This document shows, in pieces, positions 43,268-54,313 of a DNA stretch of 64,000 nucleotides; the stretch's first letter is position 1, and each line of letters starts with the position of its first letter. This DNA is from Earliella scabrosa (Eukaryota; Basidiomycota; Agaricomycetes; Polyporales; Polyporaceae), in contig JABYQQ010000023.1 of assembly GCA_022605405.1 (NCBI GenBank), positions 434,001 through 498,000 on the forward strand. The letters run 5' to 3'. A program made the position numbers and the translations under genes. A model generated the notes under the pieces. The model saw only the letters and a program-made list of their open reading frames with translations. It did not search any database and was not told the DNA's origin.

Positions 43268-43570
43268 TCGACGTCTCGGGCGCACCTTATAACCTGGGAC
43301 CTCCTGCCCCAAGGACGTGATCCCCAAGTCCTCCGTGATCACCCGCCTCTCCCGTGCTTGCTGCGTCTCACGCCGAGTGCCCGAATGATCTCACTTCCGA
43401 GCCTTGAAGTGCGCGTTGGTCTCAGCGAGGCTGTGGGCCGCAGGTGCATCCCGCAGAACGTATCCTCGAAGTCCTGGAAAGGTTATCAGCTCCAAGTCAT
43501 GTGTGCGGGGATACGGCTTGGTTATCTGGCCGCACCTCGAACGCAGCTCCGATCGGTGAATGACTCACCG

Positions 43571-43980
43571 TCATTGTGCCTGTACCATCTGCGTGCATGA
43601 TGAGAGGGGACTGCTCGATGCGGCCGTGGACCTTGGGGAGACACAGGGCAAGGTCAGATATGGCAACAGCTCCAGCGAGCCAAGAAACCGAATGACCAAC
43701 CATTTATCATCCATCGATGGCGTCGGATGCGCGGGATATCTTGAAACAACGTCGATAGCACAGAAAAGAGACGGACGGCGAGGGGCGTACGTCAAGTCCC
43801 GCCCCACGAGCGCCTAAGTTGTTGTTGAATGAACTCTAAATGCCCAGTACCCACGGTGAAGCAGCCTCTTATGCACTGCTTGATCGTGCGCTCACAACTC
43901 TTACAGTATACCCTCCATTGCCCAAATCGCGTCGCACCACAACGCTTGCACGCCAGGCACTCATCCAGCTCCGCTCGCAT
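43571..43980 (-). CDS. small zinc-ribbon-like protein of hAT-A
   Basis: Putative two-exon gene on the minus strand: exon 43980-43855, a GT-AG intron 43854-43814 (41 bp, short) and exon 43813-43571, giving about 122 residues. Exon 1 carries paired cysteines (CLACKRCGATRFGQW ... YCKSC ... KQC) resembling a zinc ribbon. Exon 2 has no recognisable motif. Before the gypsy IIa insertion it lay directly upstream of, and in the same direction as, the hAT-A transposase, and divergent from the companion gene. Function unknown. It may be a transposon accessory gene or an N-terminal exon of the transposase gene. Confidence 0.4.
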
Positions 43981-44402
43981 CCTTCTTAGGTGAGTACAAT
44001 TCGGATCTATGAGCGCCAAGGCGCGGCGAATGATCTAACTTACCAATCTGGGAAACTGGAACACAGGTGCACATTCTCTCACTGGCAGCTCCCTGGGCCC
44101 CATCAATTCCAAATCACGCTGGATCAGCGCACCTGATCCAGAACACATGGGTCTCATCGCCGCGGAAGCAAATCCGTCAGAGCCTCACCGTGATGGGCAT
44201 CCCAACTCCATGGCCGCACAAGCGCCCGAAGGCGGGCTGCCTCTCGGAGAGTCTCCAGCCCAAGTCAAAGTCCCCATCCGCCGTCACTATAGAAGCCACG
44301 CTTATCCGCCCCCGTTCTCTCCGTCAATCCTCCGTCGATCCTCCCTGTCTCGACTCTCGCTTTTCTCGCACGCCATCCCACCTCCTGCCGCAGCACTCGC
44401 CC

Positions 44403-45501
44403 ATGGCTACCATGGAGAGCCTCCAAACCCACTTCTATCTCCTGAGCGACGTCAGCACGCTACGATCTGCCACCATGGACACGACCCAGTCCATAGTTCT
44501 ATTGGTCAACGGTCCCACAGCCGTAATGACGGTAAGTAGTTCCTGAACACTGTTCTGTGCGCACACACGCGCGTGAATGCTGAATGACTGTGATCGTTAC
44601 AGCTCGTTCTTCCTACCGCGCCGCACATTCTTTCCCTTTGTCCTTACACTCTGTTTGAGGACTGGGTGCAAGCCATTCTCGGGCGCGAGCTGAACAACTG
44701 CGACCCGAACGACCCTCAGTGCACGATCATCCTTCAACTGGCATTGGTCTATCAGTACTTCTTCTACAACATCGACGACGACGGCAACCTCGACCTCTTC
44801 CGCCTGTTCGTTGAGCACCTGCTCGGCGTGGCTCTCACCCTCGAAGACCACGATCCGGCCGAGTTCGCTCTTGCTCAAGTGGTCAACTGGGCGCATGACA
44901 TATTGCCGCCGGTATGTTCTCATATCATGGGCGCGCACATCCCGCTCATCACTAAATGCAGAATGTCTTCTGGGACCTCCCGCACGTCGAAGTACCTTCC
45001 GCGGGCTCTTCCAATGTCTCTACGGCCTTTACCCGCACCCCTACCCCGACGAACGAGCACGCAGCTTCCGATCTCGCGCACGAGGCCCAGAGCATCGACA
45101 CAGACGTCGGAGCGACCCCACTGGGGACGGCCAACACCGCTGAAGCCCCGGAGACGTACGCGTGCACTGGTTCTGGTATGCCCATGTCTGCTTTGCGTCC
45201 TCTCAGGCTGTCACTCAGTGCTCACCACACGTTGCACGGGCATGCAGACTCTCCGCCCGCGACAGGCGCGATCACGACCGAGCTAGCTTCTATGCTCGGT
45301 CTCCTCTCTGTCAATCCGACTACGTCCCCTACGGACGCCCCCCGTTCCCGTAGCGCTTCTGTAGCTGAGTCTGTCGCATCCTCCTTTGTTGTGGTGGCTG
45401 TGCCCGCAGGCGCTTCTGAGGAGATGGAGGACGGGTACGGTAGTGACGATAGTATGCCCTCTCTGATGACTCCGACAGGCTCCTCTGACGATGAGTACTA
45501 A
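44403..45501 (+). CDS. hAT-A companion protein (homologue of 1152-2004)
   Basis: Exons 44403-44531, 44603-44911 and 44962-45501 (GT-AG introns of 71 and 50 bp) give about 325 residues. The frame is also open upstream to 44067 (ATG), so a longer N-terminus is possible. The core aligns with the hAT-1 companion: THFYLLSD, then LVLPTAPH, WVQAILGR, LVYQYFFYN, VEHLL and VVNWAHDILPP. Introns sit at equivalent places. The C-terminus is long, serine/threonine-rich and acidic (EEMEDGYGSDDSMPSL). It lies inside the hAT-A inverted repeats, divergent from the transposase. No known domain or catalytic motif seen. An accessory role in transposition or silencing escape is inference only. Confidence 0.7.
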
Positions 45502-45609
45502 TACACAGGTGAAGAGTGAATCCTTGTAGATGTCTAAATAAATATCATGTGTGCTACTTTGACCCAAATGATCTGCGACGGATCGTGCTAGTTGCCCATG
45601 TGTGATCTA

Positions 45610-45727
45610 GATCCGCACAGGAGCCGGAGCCGCGGCTCCGACTTGATCGGCTCTGGCTCATGGCGGGTCCAACTCCGGATAATGGCGGGTCTATCCGCCG
45701 GGAGATCCGGAGCCGTGCTCGGCCTTA
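45610..45727. repeat. hAT-A right subterminal repeats and inverted terminus
   Basis: Cluster of GGAGCC, GGCTCC and GGCGGGT words ending in GAGCCGTGCTCGGCCTTA. The left counterpart is 26478-26640. Confidence 0.75.
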
Positions 45728-46030
45728 GCTGGATAGCGATGAGGGTACGAAGTAGGCTCGAAGTACTTGTGTTCTTCTCATTACAGTGGCAGTAGGCCCG
45801 CTATATATACAGTTGGACTGGCAGGATTATCTAATACTAAGGCAGTACAGTACCATGCGGTCCAGTGCACAGGATGACTGTGCATGTGGTTACATTAATC
45901 AGGAGGCTGCGATGCAGCTCCGGTAACCGGGTAATGTGATAAGCGGCTATGACGTCTATCACTGCCTTTGAAGGCTGTGCAGGGTGCCTGTGCGGCGTAG
46001 CCTGCTCAACAGCATAAACACGAGGAGCGC

Positions 46031-46288
46031 ATGGCCAAGATCAAGGCAAGGGCACCCAATCCTGTGGTGTCCATGTCTTCTTCGCATCTCACCGACTCGA
46101 TTGGATCATCGAGCATGCAGAACAACTGGTCGATGGACACCACAGGCAATGGGATGATGGGAGGTATGGTGGATCCATTTGGTATTGGTTTAAACACAAA
46201 TATGGATAGCTATGGGTCTTATGGCGACACAAGGACATTTGGCATCCCAAGGAGCAATGATGTCAATCATGGGGATCCGCTGGTGTAG
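46031..46288 (+). CDS. Met/Gly/Asn-rich small ORF, possible Harbinger accessory 3' exon
   Basis: 85-codon frame from ATG (GCATGGCC) to TAG, with low-complexity segments (STGNGMMGGMVDPFG type). It lies between the hAT-A right end and the Harbinger transposase. It may be the last exon of the coiled-coil gene at 25.7-26.5 kb. No independent support. Confidence 0.25.
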   Translation: MAKIKARAPNPVVSMSSSHLTDSIGSSSMQNNWSMDTTGNGMMGGMVDPFGIGLNTNMDSYGSYGDTRTFGIPRSNDVNHGDPLV

Positions 46289-46326
46289 TGCAGTTGTGTG
46301 GATTCCAAAAATAGATGCCCTCTACT

Positions 46327-46880
46327 CTACATGATGTTAGCACGGCGTCGTTCTAAAGCACGGAATAAAGCCTTCTTCAACTCCTTGCGACGCGCCTTTG
46401 CTGCAGCCAGAGAGGGCCCACCAGTGCGGCAATGCACACTATGGTTGGCCTCATCCTCTGATGATAAGCTCAGACCCGCTCTTATGAACAGATCATCATC
46501 TATGTCGTTGTCCTCCTCCCGTTCCTCTGCTTCGCACTCCATCGCAAAGTTGTGAGTGACTATGCAAGCAAGAACCCAGTATGTTGCAAACTGATGATCA
46601 TCCTTGTTATCGATACACAGGCGAAGTCCCTTGAGCGACTGGAAGCGTTCCTTCAGATACCCTATTGCATGTTCGGAGCGAATACGGATGATGGAGATGT
46701 AATTATTAAAGACTTCGTTATCAGCGAGGTCTCGATCTGGCTTCTTGTATGGTGCAATAAGCCATGTCTCGATCTAATTGAGCCTGTGTTAGCCTGTCAA
46801 CAGCAATGTGCACAGTGAAACACACCGGATATGCCGAGTCAGCCCATACAGTGATATCACTTAGTTTGATAATCCCCTCT
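46327..46880 (-). pseudogene. PIF/Harbinger transposase, C-terminal fragment
   Basis: Minus-strand remnant of a DDE_Tnp_4 (PIF/Harbinger) transposase. The upstream exon contains ITVWADSAYP, which carries the second catalytic aspartate. A GT-AG intron follows, then IETWLIAPYKKPDRDL, FNNYISIIRIRSEHAIGYLKERFQSLKGLR and YWVLACIVTHNF, closing with an acidic and then basic tail. This is the family pattern around the final catalytic residues. The N-terminal half is missing because a Helitron-like 5' end starts at 46893. It is convergent with the coiled-coil gene on the other side of hAT-A. Confidence 0.8.
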
Positions 46881-46892
46881 CATTAACTAATA

Positions 46893-47394
46893 TTACGATT
46901 GATGAGATACGAAGAAATCGTTCTTTATGCAGCCAGACACCAGCCAGACAGATGTCACAATGATCCTCACCCGTGGGAACACCATTGAAACTCAGCTTAC
47001 AGTAGTAAGTAGAGTTACTTACCAGATAAGTACATGTAAGCACTAACTAGGCGCCTATAGCACAGCCACCCCTTAGACGCTGTTTTGGGCGCTTTTGGGC
47101 GCTTTTTTGACGCGTGACATCACACTGTGACATTGTCACTGCTACTGTACTACTTCAATAACTTCTTACTATGTGGTGCTATCACCATGTATTATATATT
47201 CTTCTGTTCGCATTTTATAGCTCTATTTGAATAAATCACCCATCTGATACAATAAGCAATAACCAAATCACCACATGCAGTACACTGCTGTAGCCAGACA
47301 TGTGACTCTATGTTGAACTTTCCTGGTTCAACTTCACTCTTCTTCAGTTCCTCCACCCTCCACCCACCACACCACACCACTCTATCTCCAAACC
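46893..47394 (+). mobile_element. Helitron-like element, 5' part (copy 4)
   Basis: Begins with TTACGATTGATGAG and GAAGAAATCGTTCTTTAT like the other copies, and follows them for roughly 150-200 bp (CGTGGGAAC, AAACTC, AAGCACTAAC words). No matching 3' hairpin end was found before copy 2 starts at 47906, so the right boundary given is arbitrary. Confidence 0.5.
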
Positions 47395-47943
47395 ATGAAA
47401 TCATCTTTCAGCAGAGCATTGACCAGCCTTCAGTACATTCAGAACTGGGTTCTTGTGTACTGTTGGCTGCAGGTTTTGCTGCTGTCAGTTCATAGTATAC
47501 AGACTGATACTATATCCACTAGAGCTGTTCTGCTTATACAGAACAAGGGTATAACAGACACCCTCATGGCAAGTTCTGTGCCCCTTGTGGGCAGGGTTAC
47601 AGCAGACACTCTTATAGCAAGTTCTGTGCCCCTTGTGGGTAGGGCCATTGTGACAGACTCCCTATCAAAAAGTCCTGTCAGGGGTTTGGAAGGCACCCTC
47701 TTAACAAGCCTATCCCTATCAGTGTGTTCTTCAGACCCTGTGGTGCTTGTCACAAAACAGCATTGGTATTTTCCAGGCTATCTAGATATCACTTTATCTT
47801 TAAGTGCCTGGTTTAAAAATGTTGCACTTCTTGTTGCCAAAGTTAGATTGACTTGTGAGAGAAATGCTCACTATGCCCATAACTATAAAGCTCTGATGCA
47901 GAGAATTACGATTGATGAGTGCAACGAAGAAATCGTTCTTTAA
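47395..47943 (+). CDS. hypothetical ORF with internal 48-bp repeat
   Basis: 182-codon frame from a real ATG (AACCATGAAATC). It contains two tandem 16-residue repeats (TLMASSVPLVGRV and TLIASSVPLVGRA, 47557-47652). No family recognised. Its last codons lie inside the Helitron-like copy 2 (47906 onward), so the original C-terminus is lost. It may be chance. Confidence 0.2.
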   Translation: MKSSFSRALTSLQYIQNWVLVYCWLQVLLLSVHSIQTDTISTRAVLLIQNKGITDTLMASSVPLVGRVTADTLIASSVPLVGRAIVTDSLSKSPVRGLEGTLLTSLSLSVCSSDPVVLVTKQHWYFPGYLDITLSLSAWFKNVALLVAKVRLTCERNAHYAHNYKALMQRITIDECNEEIVL

Positions 47944-48817
47944 GTACGACGTTCTCCGCCAAAATGTGTTACGGGAAGTTGTGCCTGCGAGAAAATAGTT
48001 CATACTCCGATTACACAGAGTAAGAGCAGAGTAAGCACTGACATAAGCACTGGTAACAAAATTTTCTACTGAGCCAACCCTAAACTGAGGTTAGCTGAGT
48101 CGCGCGGGAACCTGTTAGCCGCCCACAGCACTGCCACTATGTCTAGCTTTGCTTTTATCCTATACATTGCACATTGATACTAGTTACATAGTAATGGAAG
48201 ATATAGGTGGGCTTGCATATCTTAAAACGCAAAATAAGCGCCCAAATGGCCGAAAATCCGAAGCTTTCTGTGCCTTGCTTTCGACTGGGACACAGAAAGC
48301 TTCGGATTTTCGGCCGATGGTGCTCAGCAGTTCCTGGTCACATGACTTCTGACAATCTCAGATTGTAGCCATAAATGGTGGTAACAAAACGGTATATACC
48401 ACTATATGTTTTTAATCAAAACTGTATATGCTAGAGTCAAAATACAATTGCCCAAATCGGGAAGGATGGGCTGTTTTTCGCATCTCATGGGCGCTCAACA
48501 GGTGCCTATGTTGCCAAATTCGGTAGGCATAGTCATAAATATTGACTTGAGTGTGTATCTCTGTCAGTTTCTAATCGATCAATGAAGTATTATATATCAT
48601 TGAAACCGGAAAAATCAGCTCTGTTCAATGCAACTGCTTTGAAGACATTCTAAATACAACTAAGCCAGATATTCACTGTTAACTAAGTAACATTCTGTTA
48701 TATCTATGAGATGCACATTCATTGATAAATAACGGTGCATAGTATGGTGAGTTTGCTTATAAATATATCCCCACTCATCAATTGTATCCTGCCAGACATG
48801 GCTCACTTCTCAACAAG
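47906..48817 (+). mobile_element. Helitron-like non-autonomous element, copy 2
   Basis: 912 bp, 5' TTACGATTGATGAG. The 3' part has CTCATCAATTG, the hairpin GCCA-GACA-TGGC (48791-48802) and the end CTCAACAAG. Flanks A and T. A long hairpin (CCGAAGCTTTCTGTG and its complement, 48247-48316) and the internal block shared with the MITE at 7391-7750 are inside. Confidence 0.7.
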
Positions 48818-49419
48818 TAATCAAGTGATCAATCTGAACGTCAAGAGGCTCCATTATGGGTGTGATCTCGGATTAAGCTGCCAATAATATGACAGGCTGT
48901 GTAGTACAAGGGTCTAGAGGATCAGTTAAACCAGTAGATTATCGGTCGGATTGAGGCAGTCACGCGAAGATAATCGAGCTGAAGTTCACCCACAGATTAC
49001 AGAGAGGTTAATCGCGCGGATGAATGTATGATTACAGAGAAGTTCATCGAGTGGACAGGCACATGATTAACTACAAGAGTTAGCCAAGGCGAAGGTCGTT
49101 GAGGATGGAATCGAACCCCTCGCTACTGCTTCCGCCGAGTCCAGGAGCTGCTTCAGGTACGGCCGAAGTGACTACAGGTCGTGTTAGTCCAGAGCTTATA
49201 TGAGGATATTATCAAGAACGTACTCGGGTGTGATCAAGTTTCTCGCTATCGACATCTGGCCGTCATACAGCATCGTACCGAGCGATCACTTCGCGATGAT
49301 GACGCGCTCACACTGGCATGTCGGCTTGCTTGTACGTGTAAGCTCGTTGACCACGACATAGCCCGACCGTCTCCGCAGGCGCAAGCCAGAGGGATTGCCA
49401 CTTTGCGCATCCGTCCTGT
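48818..49419. other. region downstream of the KDZ gene
   Basis: No gene is seen on the plus strand. 48930-49070 has short imperfect repeats (GATTACAGAGAGGTTAATCG and variants), possibly the subterminal part of the KDZ transposon. The last KDZ coding exon may reach to about 49300. Confidence 0.35.
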
Positions 49420-52198
49420 GTGCGTTGGAACTCGGCGCACTTGAGTGACACGGCCTCGTCCTTGCGGTACTTGTCTTCGAGGCTCCTTCAGAACTGAACC
49501 TTATCATCTAGCATATGTAGCATAAATAGCGGTGCCATACAAACCACGCAATAACTTACAATCCGATAGTCCTTGATCCGTGGCGCGAGTGGTTGAGGTC
49601 TTGGGTTGGAACACCTGCCAGATCCAGGAACCGGTTGTTTCGCTATCGCCTTGCCTACACGCAGCTGTGAGGTTTGCTATCGCCAAATCCTTATCAAGGT
49701 CGATGACTCGCAGGTGGGTGCCTGGATCGCTGTCGGTCGCTTCATCGTAATCCGCGGGGCTTAGAGCATGTATCATCCTGTGGTTCATATTGTAGTGTGT
49801 CACGAGAAGGCATGCCAAAGAAGTTGCGCGCACAATGTCCTCTTGAGCGGCAGCGTTAGCCTTCTGACCCCGCGGGTGCTTCTTTTTGGCCTCTAGATGC
49901 GCCGCTCGATGTTGCACTGCATGTTGCACTTGCTCGAGTTGGTCGAATGCCATGCCGATGCGGATGCGCAGTTCGTACTCAGCGAGCTCGTCCAGTTCAT
50001 AGTCTTTTTGCTCATCCAGAGATAAGTCGGAAGGCAGCGCGAGGATCTCGATGGTCTTGCCTGCGTCGTCAACTGCTTCTTCGAAAGCGTTGTCGTCACC
50101 ATCGGGGACAAGATCTTCGATTGTTTTCATGATTTGCTTCTGATTCTTGCGCCAGCGAGCGAGCTTCTTCCGAAACACCTCCCACGATGTGCCTACAAAC
50201 AGCTCAGCATCCTCCGTGTCCTTTCCCCGCTTCTCTTGCTCACGGACATGCTGCAGGTGTATGCTAAGACATGCATCAGCCAACAGCACCAACGGACTGT
50301 CCATACGAACACTCACAGCTCACGTTGGAGTTCAAGACCGGTCTTGATGAATAGCGCTGCACGACTGCGATCTGTGCCAACAGCTCGATCGGGATTGGCA
50401 TTGGCGGTGGATTTCGCGCGCTTCAGTAGATCACCAAAGGCCGTCGCAAGACTAGGAACTGTGAGAATCATCAGCCTCAATCCCCAAGGGGGTCGGGGAG
50501 CAACACACCCTCCGCTTGATGTAGCAAGAGGCCGCTTTGTGCAAAGGCTTCCTCCTTCTGTCTGAACGTCATCGCTGTCGGTGCCTGGTTGTCCACGGGG
50601 ACCTGGAGACACTGCTTGACAGCAGCCACACCAAGGCGTGCCATCTGACTGGACAGGTAGCAAGTTGTGCGGCGTTGACCCTTGTATGCACGTTCGAGTG
50701 TGGTCTCGAGATGAGTCACTATTGATGGGTTAGCGTCCATCGTCGTCTCAAAGGAGTCGAGTCATACCGATCCCCAGGAATTTCTGAAAGTTCCAATCAT
50801 TGTATATCGAATTGATCCAGTCGCGACGTGCACCGGCAGTCATCTCGCGCGTGGAGGTCCCAGCCTTGTTGAACTCCCTCAATGGAGTCTCAACACCCTC
50901 GCCGTAAATGTCTGCGAACCCTTCGGCGTAGCACAGAGCGTAGACCAGTTGACACAGTTCTTCATGAGCGTGTATGTGCAGTGAGGGTAGGAGCATCTTC
51001 ATGTGTTCGATGATTGGGAGCAGCTCCGGGAAGAGCTTTTTCCATCGCTTATGGATGCGGCGAATCCACCGGCATACAACATCATAGGTCACACCATGCT
51101 CGAGAAGCTCTTCTGTGCCACAGAGAGCACCTGCGAGCGCGAAATTGCCGTGTAGATTGCTGCCGGGCCAGTCAGCATTCATTCCGTTGAATCGCGGGTC
51201 ACACTCACGTCTCTGTTGTCTGAAGATCCGCTGTGCCACCGTATCAGAACATGATATGGTTGCAAACCACCGAGAGCATGCCACTAACGTCCATGAAGCG
51301 GAATTTTCCGGGGCGCTGCGAGTGAGTGACCTTGAAGTCGCTGCAGCTTGCACCCTACCATGCACCACAACTCCCCTTGAGTTTCACAATTCCCCAATGA
51401 TATACTGTCCGAGATGCGACGTACCAGACTACTCTCATCCTCCGCCTCTTCTGCGTCAGTTTCCACGTCCGTCCCTCCATCCACCTCCGCTCCCATCATC
51501 TTGGCATCAGCCTTCTTGCCCTTCCCCTTCGCATTCCCCATCTGGGTCGCATTCGCACTCTTGCCCTTCCTCTTCCTCTTCCCTCTCTTCTTCTGCTTCT
51601 CCGCATTCTCCTTGGCTTGTGCGTCAATGTGAGGCTGAATGACGGCATCCGGGACAAAGACCCCCTGGCCTTCGCTAAGTGCCACATTATCAGCATCACC
51701 CTCTTTCGTCTTCTTGCGCAAGCTGTAGTTGCCGTCCATCGCAAAGACGATCCGATAGAGATATCTGTATGAAGCATTAGTGGAAGCATCGACGACAGGG
51801 CAACGGTTACACACACCTCAGGTGAGGGGGAGCCTCTTTCCAGTTGGATGGCAGGTTGAAGTCGGGCCAGGGACAAGTGATGCAGGGGAATGTGATGTCC
51901 CGAGGATTGCGATGAGATAGTACAATGTCGTGAGCCTTCCCGGCACGCTTCATCATCGTGAGGTGACGATAGATGCGCGCCGAGATCATAAAGTCGTGGT
52001 ATCGATCCTGCGAGTGCGAGAAGTTAGTGACGACGATGCTTACGGCGAGGCTAGCCTACCTTGACATCCTCCGGAAATCTCCCATCAGTTTTGCGCACGA
52101 GACGAGACACGTAGTCTTGCGCGCTCTTCTTGGAGATGTCGAAGTCGAGTAGAAAGTCGTCCAACAGTTCCAGTGTGAATGTGGTCTCCGTTCGGGTA
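49420..52198 (-). pseudogene. KDZ-family transposase (main part)
   Basis: Multi-exon gene on the minus strand with the KDZ (Kyakuja-Dileera-Zisupton) signature. Reading right to left: the end of the CxC2 region (FTLELLDDFLLDF, SAQDYVSRLVRKTDG at 52050-52190); MDGNYSLRKKTK (about 51720); an acidic/basic linker; then the core SNLHGNFALAGALCG, GVTYDVVCRWIRRIHKRW, LHIHAHEELCQLVYALCY, YGEGVETPLREFN and RDWINSIYNDWNFQKFLG (50770-51190); and the C-terminal helical part RIRIGMAFDQLEQV, RGQKANAAAQEDIVRATS and GSWIWQVF (49600-49990). An in-frame TGA at 49490-49488 precedes the last recognisable stretch. The 5' end is displaced to 58577-58740 by gypsy III. Confidence 0.82.
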
Positions 52199-52203
52199 AG
52201 GGT

Positions 52204-52633
52204 TGTCACGAACGGTCCCTCAGCGCCTAGGGAAGCGCCCAACTAACCACCGTTCACGACCGTTCACTGTTTCCATTGTTCGCTATCACCATTGTACTTC
52301 CAGATTCCAGAGCCCCTTTTGTTGCTTTTCCTTTGTTCCGGACACAATTGTCGTCATACCATTGTATCTCCTCCATTGTTCCGTCACTCTATTGTTCTAT
52401 TGTCCTCCAAGCGCTATTGTTCTAACCGTAGATATAAACCCTAGCACTTGCTACCTGGAGACCTCAGTTTCGACCTCTTGTCTCCAGGTAAGCCTCAATA
52501 CTTCGCTCAATACAACTTGTCTCCAGCCCTGTGTGTCGAGCCTTGCTCCACTCTCGCTGCACAAGCGCTCGTCGGACGCCCTCGCTCACCTCGTCGTTCC
52601 CTCCTCGTCTCGCTTGACCCCCAGGTCGCGACA
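52204..52633 (+). repeat. gypsy III 5' LTR (18-bp deletion)
   Basis: It lacks the segment CTTGTATTTCACTTGTAG found in all other LTR copies here. The TATA box, self-primer and TG/CA ends remain. Confidence 0.88.
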
Positions 52634-53518
52634 TTAGGTCGAAACTCCTTGCGAGCGCCGGCGTGTAACTCACACTCCCTCTGAGGTAACGCGCGCCCTA
52701 CGATACATACCACGGTCTCTAGTAACTAGCATTGTGAACCTTTTGTGCTCGAGAGGCATCTGGGTTTTCAAGTATCCCTCAGCCAGGCCACGCACTTGCG
52801 CCCGCCAGCTGTTGTATCCGGGGTGCTTAACACCTTAGGAACGGAGGACAACCGTGTGGACCCTCCTTACCTACCTCTTTTACTTTGCTAGTTTCTCGTA
52901 CGATACTCGGGCGCGCACACCTCTCTTCCTCACTTCATCGTGGCTTGCTGGGGACTCCTCCACGCGTACCACCCAGGGGAGCAGCGCGACGTTCATTGGT
53001 CTAGCGCGGAAAAGACCTTTAAGGTCTGTGGCAATCAGCCGTGCCCAAACCGCGGCAGGGCAGCACCCCAACAGACCCTCACAGAACACGGACTCGAAAG
53101 GTGTACCGAGCATAACGCCAACGTTATCCGGGCAATCTTTGACCTCCCGGTAACACAGCCGATCACCCGTACCACCTCCCGTCCACCCAGTCGCGTTCCT
53201 AGTCGCGCCAACACTCCTCCTACCCCTACCACTGTCCTTCCCGGAGTTGCGCTTGTTGCCCAACGCTTACAAGAGCGGCGCGCATCCTCTCCGGCCCCAA
53301 CCACAGCAGTTGCAGGACCAAGTCGGACCGCTGAAGAACCCGCAACCACTGTCATCCTTAACTCCCCGCCTGCCAAACCCGTTCGATCCGAACGTCTCCC
53401 CTCACCCACCACAACGCAGCCTCCGCCACAGGTTGCTCAACCCACGCCACAGGTCGCACAACCTGTACAAACCGTCGCACAGGTAGCCGTACCTGCCCAA
53501 TCCTCCCAATCCTCCACC

Positions 53519-54313
53519 ATGTCTGGCTCCATCCCGGACTCGCTGGTCAAGCTGCTCGCTCCTGAGCCATACCATGGCAAGGATCCTGTCGCCGCTCTCG
53601 CCTTCCTGTCGCGAGCAAAGGCGTTCTTCGACAACCTCCCCACCGCGGTCACAAGAGACCTGAAATTCCAGATGATTCTGGGTTTCCTCAAAGACGACGT
53701 GGCAGTCTGGGCCTTGCCCTACTACGCACAGCTGGGAGGCTCTTCGCCTTGCTGGGCCGACTTCGCAGCTTTCGAGACGGACTTCAAAGCCCACTTCTGT
53801 GCGGTCGACGACAAGGCCTCCGCCTACGAAGAACTCCGGCAGCTCAATCGAGGGGCCCAGCGTCCCAAGATGGCCACCGTCAAGGAGTGGACGGCCAAGT
53901 TCACCGCGATTGCCGCTCGGACAGGCCTTGGAGAGGAGGACAAGCGCATGCGCTATCGAGATGGCCTCCCCGAGCAGTTGCGCACCGCCCTCATCACCAG
54001 TGGGCGTGACGTCTCGACCTTTGCCAAGATGCAGAAGGAGGCCCTCGAGATCAGCCAGGGCCTCGCGTCCATCGAGGCCAGCAAGTTCCGTCCCTTCAAA
54101 GGGAAAGGCAAGGAACAAGTCGCTGGTGCAAGCACCGACCAGCAACCGGAGACCCGCACGTGCTTCAAGTGCGGGAAACCGGGGCACATTGCACGCAACT
54201 GCAAGGCCAAGAAAATCTCCGCCGCTCAGTTTGAGCAGATGGAGGCCAAGATGAAGCAGCTGCAGGAACAGCTGGCCTCTGTGAAAGCGGCAGAGAAGAC
54301 AGAGGATTTTTGA
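53519..54313 (+). CDS. gypsy III Gag
   Basis: 264 residues from ATG 53519, one residue different from IIa Gag (CKAKK instead of CKANK). Capsid core, zinc knuckle and terminal helix are intact. The upstream open extension with CGNQPCPNRG is identical in protein sequence to that of IIa. It ends at the same GAT TTT TGA slip site leading into pol. Confidence 0.9.
   Translation: MSGSIPDSLVKLLAPEPYHGKDPVAALAFLSRAKAFFDNLPTAVTRDLKFQMILGFLKDDVAVWALPYYAQLGGSSPCWADFAAFETDFKAHFCAVDDKASAYEELRQLNRGAQRPKMATVKEWTAKFTAIAARTGLGEEDKRMRYRDGLPEQLRTALITSGRDVSTFAKMQKEALEISQGLASIEASKFRPFKGKGKEQVAGASTDQQPETRTCFKCGKPGHIARNCKAKKISAAQFEQMEAKMKQLQEQLASVKAAEKTEDF

Larger units (their letters stand above)
26478..45727. 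mobile_element. hAT-A transposon (19.25 kb including nested gypsy elements)
   Basis: Inverted ends TAAGGCTGAGCACGGCTC (26478) and GAGCCGTGCTCGGCCTTA (ending 45727), flanked by a perfect 8-bp duplication GCTGGATA (26470-26477 and 45728-45735). Subterminal regions at both ends are rich in GGAGCC/GGCTCC words (26478-26640 and 45610-45727). Without the nested gypsy block (30479-43267) the element is about 6.5 kb. It encodes a transposase (minus), a small zinc-ribbon-like gene (minus) and a companion gene (plus). Confidence 0.9.

Noticed and set aside
43273..43570. Plus-strand frame continuing from the gypsy IIa 3' LTR (43094-43600)
   Set aside because: It reads through the LTR into hAT-A non-coding sequence; no homology and no conservation.
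49090..49130. tRNA-like B box (GGTTCGATTCC on the minus strand)
   Set aside because: No matching A box, T-stem or acceptor stem can be formed around it.
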